Shown here piece after piece: positions 5,798 through 6,367 of a stretch of 6,367 nt of DNA (the stretch's first letter is position 1; the number at the start of each line of letters is the position of its first letter). The translations under genes were made by a program, and so were the position numbers. The stretch spans positions 1 through 6,367 of the forward strand of contig DSBH01000234.1 in the NCBI GenBank assembly GCA_011056825.1, read 5' to 3'. The notes beneath the pieces are model-generated. The model had not been told where the DNA came from and ran no database searches. It saw nothing but the letters and a program-made list of their open reading frames with translations. The stretch comes from Deltaproteobacteria bacterium (GTDB lineage Bacteria; Desulfobacterota; Syntrophia; Syntrophales; UBA2210).

Positions 5798-6367
5798 ATG
5801 AAAAAAAGGACACTTGCTTTCAAACTGGTACTGGGAGGCGTCATTGCCGTGCTCATACCCCTTATGGCGGTTGGTATATTTTCGGCCGTTCAATCATCGA
5901 CGGCCCTGAGAGAAGCTGCGCAGAACCAGGCCGCCCTGGTCGCGCGGAGTCTGGCATCCACGGTTGAAACGGCGCTCCAGCAGGAGGTGAAAAAGATCCA
6001 GGCGGCGGCGGCCGATCCGGCCTTTGCTGAAGACGATCTTGATGCCGCGACCAGGCGGCTTGAAACCTTAATGAAAACAATAGGTGATAATTACGAATCA
6101 CTCTTCCTGGCCGACGCGAAGGGAATTATCCGGGCCGATGGATGCGGCGGCGGTTACGTGGGAGTCGATATTTCGGCGCGGAACTATTTTGCCAGGGCGC
6201 GGGCCGGCGAAGCGTCGGTAGGAGAACCGGCCAAGTCGCTGGCAACAGGGAATTCCATTGTCGTTGCAGTTGCCCCCGTCACGGGACCCGGCGGTCGCTT
6301 CGCCGGTGTACTCGCCGCCGCCGTGGAGATCGATTTCCTGACCGACCTCATTGATGATATTCAGATA
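5798..6367 (+). CDS. Membrane sensor with periplasmic Cache domain, probably a methyl-accepting chemotaxis protein (partial)
   Basis: The frame is open from ATG 5798 to the window edge (190 codons) with no stop, so the C-terminus is missing. A strong AGAGGAGGA (5786-5794) precedes the start. The basic N-terminus is followed by a membrane segment (about 9-30), then a long helix (about 32-72) and a Cache-like periplasmic domain. The most diagnostic part is VGVDISARNYFARARAGE (121-138), then a Ser-x4-Gly pair (Ser147 in AKSLATG) and SIVVAVAPV (153-161), the ligand-pocket side of dCache sensors. The Arg-x-Trp-Tyr pattern of amino-acid-binding dCache domains is not seen; the equivalent is RNYF. 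The second membrane segment, HAMP and output domain lie outside the window, so a histidine kinase or diguanylate cyclase remains possible. A chemoreceptor is favoured by overall resemblance to deltaproteobacterial receptors. Expression is probably from the sigma-54 promoter at 5621-5636. Confidence 0.8.
   Translation, partial: MKKRTLAFKLVLGGVIAVLIPLMAVGIFSAVQSSTALREAAQNQAALVARSLASTVETALQQEVKKIQAAAADPAFAEDDLDAATRRLETLMKTIGDNYESLFLADAKGIIRADGCGGGYVGVDISARNYFARARAGEASVGEPAKSLATGNSIVVAVAPVTGPGGRFAGVLAAAVEIDFLTDLIDDIQI

Overview
The window (about 6.4 kb, moderately high GC) looks like ordinary chromosome of a Gram-negative bacterium. I infer a Desulfobacterota / deltaproteobacterial lineage from three things: the style of the sigma-54 response regulator, the AsmA-like envelope protein, and an actinobacterial/archaeal-type inositol-phosphate synthase beside a FatA-type thioesterase. 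This assignment rests on protein resemblance only. I see no tRNA, rRNA, CRISPR array, insertion sequence or phage gene.

Layout. 1-224: upstream region of the first gene, with a weak promoter candidate and one inverted repeat. 225-1319 (+): myo-inositol-1-phosphate synthase. 1334-3845 (-): three co-directional genes, read from right to left as an SMP-30/gluconolactonase-type beta-propeller protein (3018-3845), an AsmA-like single-pass envelope protein (2178-2957) and an acyl-ACP thioesterase (1334-2128). They are separated by 60 and 49 bases and probably form one operon. The thioesterase converges on the inositol synthase with only 14 bases between stop codons. 3846-4022: divergent intergenic region with a sigma-70-like promoter for the leftward operon. 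4023-5465 (+): NtrC-family response regulator with receiver, AAA+ and Fis-type HTH domains. 5466-5797: a 332-base intergenic region rich in signals. 5798-6367 (+): the N-terminal 190 residues of a membrane chemoreceptor or sensor with a periplasmic Cache domain, cut by the window edge.

How the parts may work together. The regulator has an intact GAFTGA loop and so should activate sigma-54 RNA polymerase. The intergenic region directly downstream holds a near-consensus sigma-54 promoter (TGGAACGATGATTGCT, 5621-5636) pointing at the sensor gene. A 29-base pure A/T stretch and two dyads with TCGC half-sites lie 5' of it at enhancer-like distances. The simplest reading is that the regulator drives the downstream chemoreceptor from this promoter. 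One dyad also looks like the regulator gene's rho-independent terminator. The leftward genes suggest a lipid or envelope theme (fatty-acid release, AsmA-like protein), and inositol phosphate is a possible lipid head-group precursor, but no pathway link is shown. I found no clearly novel system; the sigma-54 control region with its roughly 150-base structured leader is the part most worth checking.
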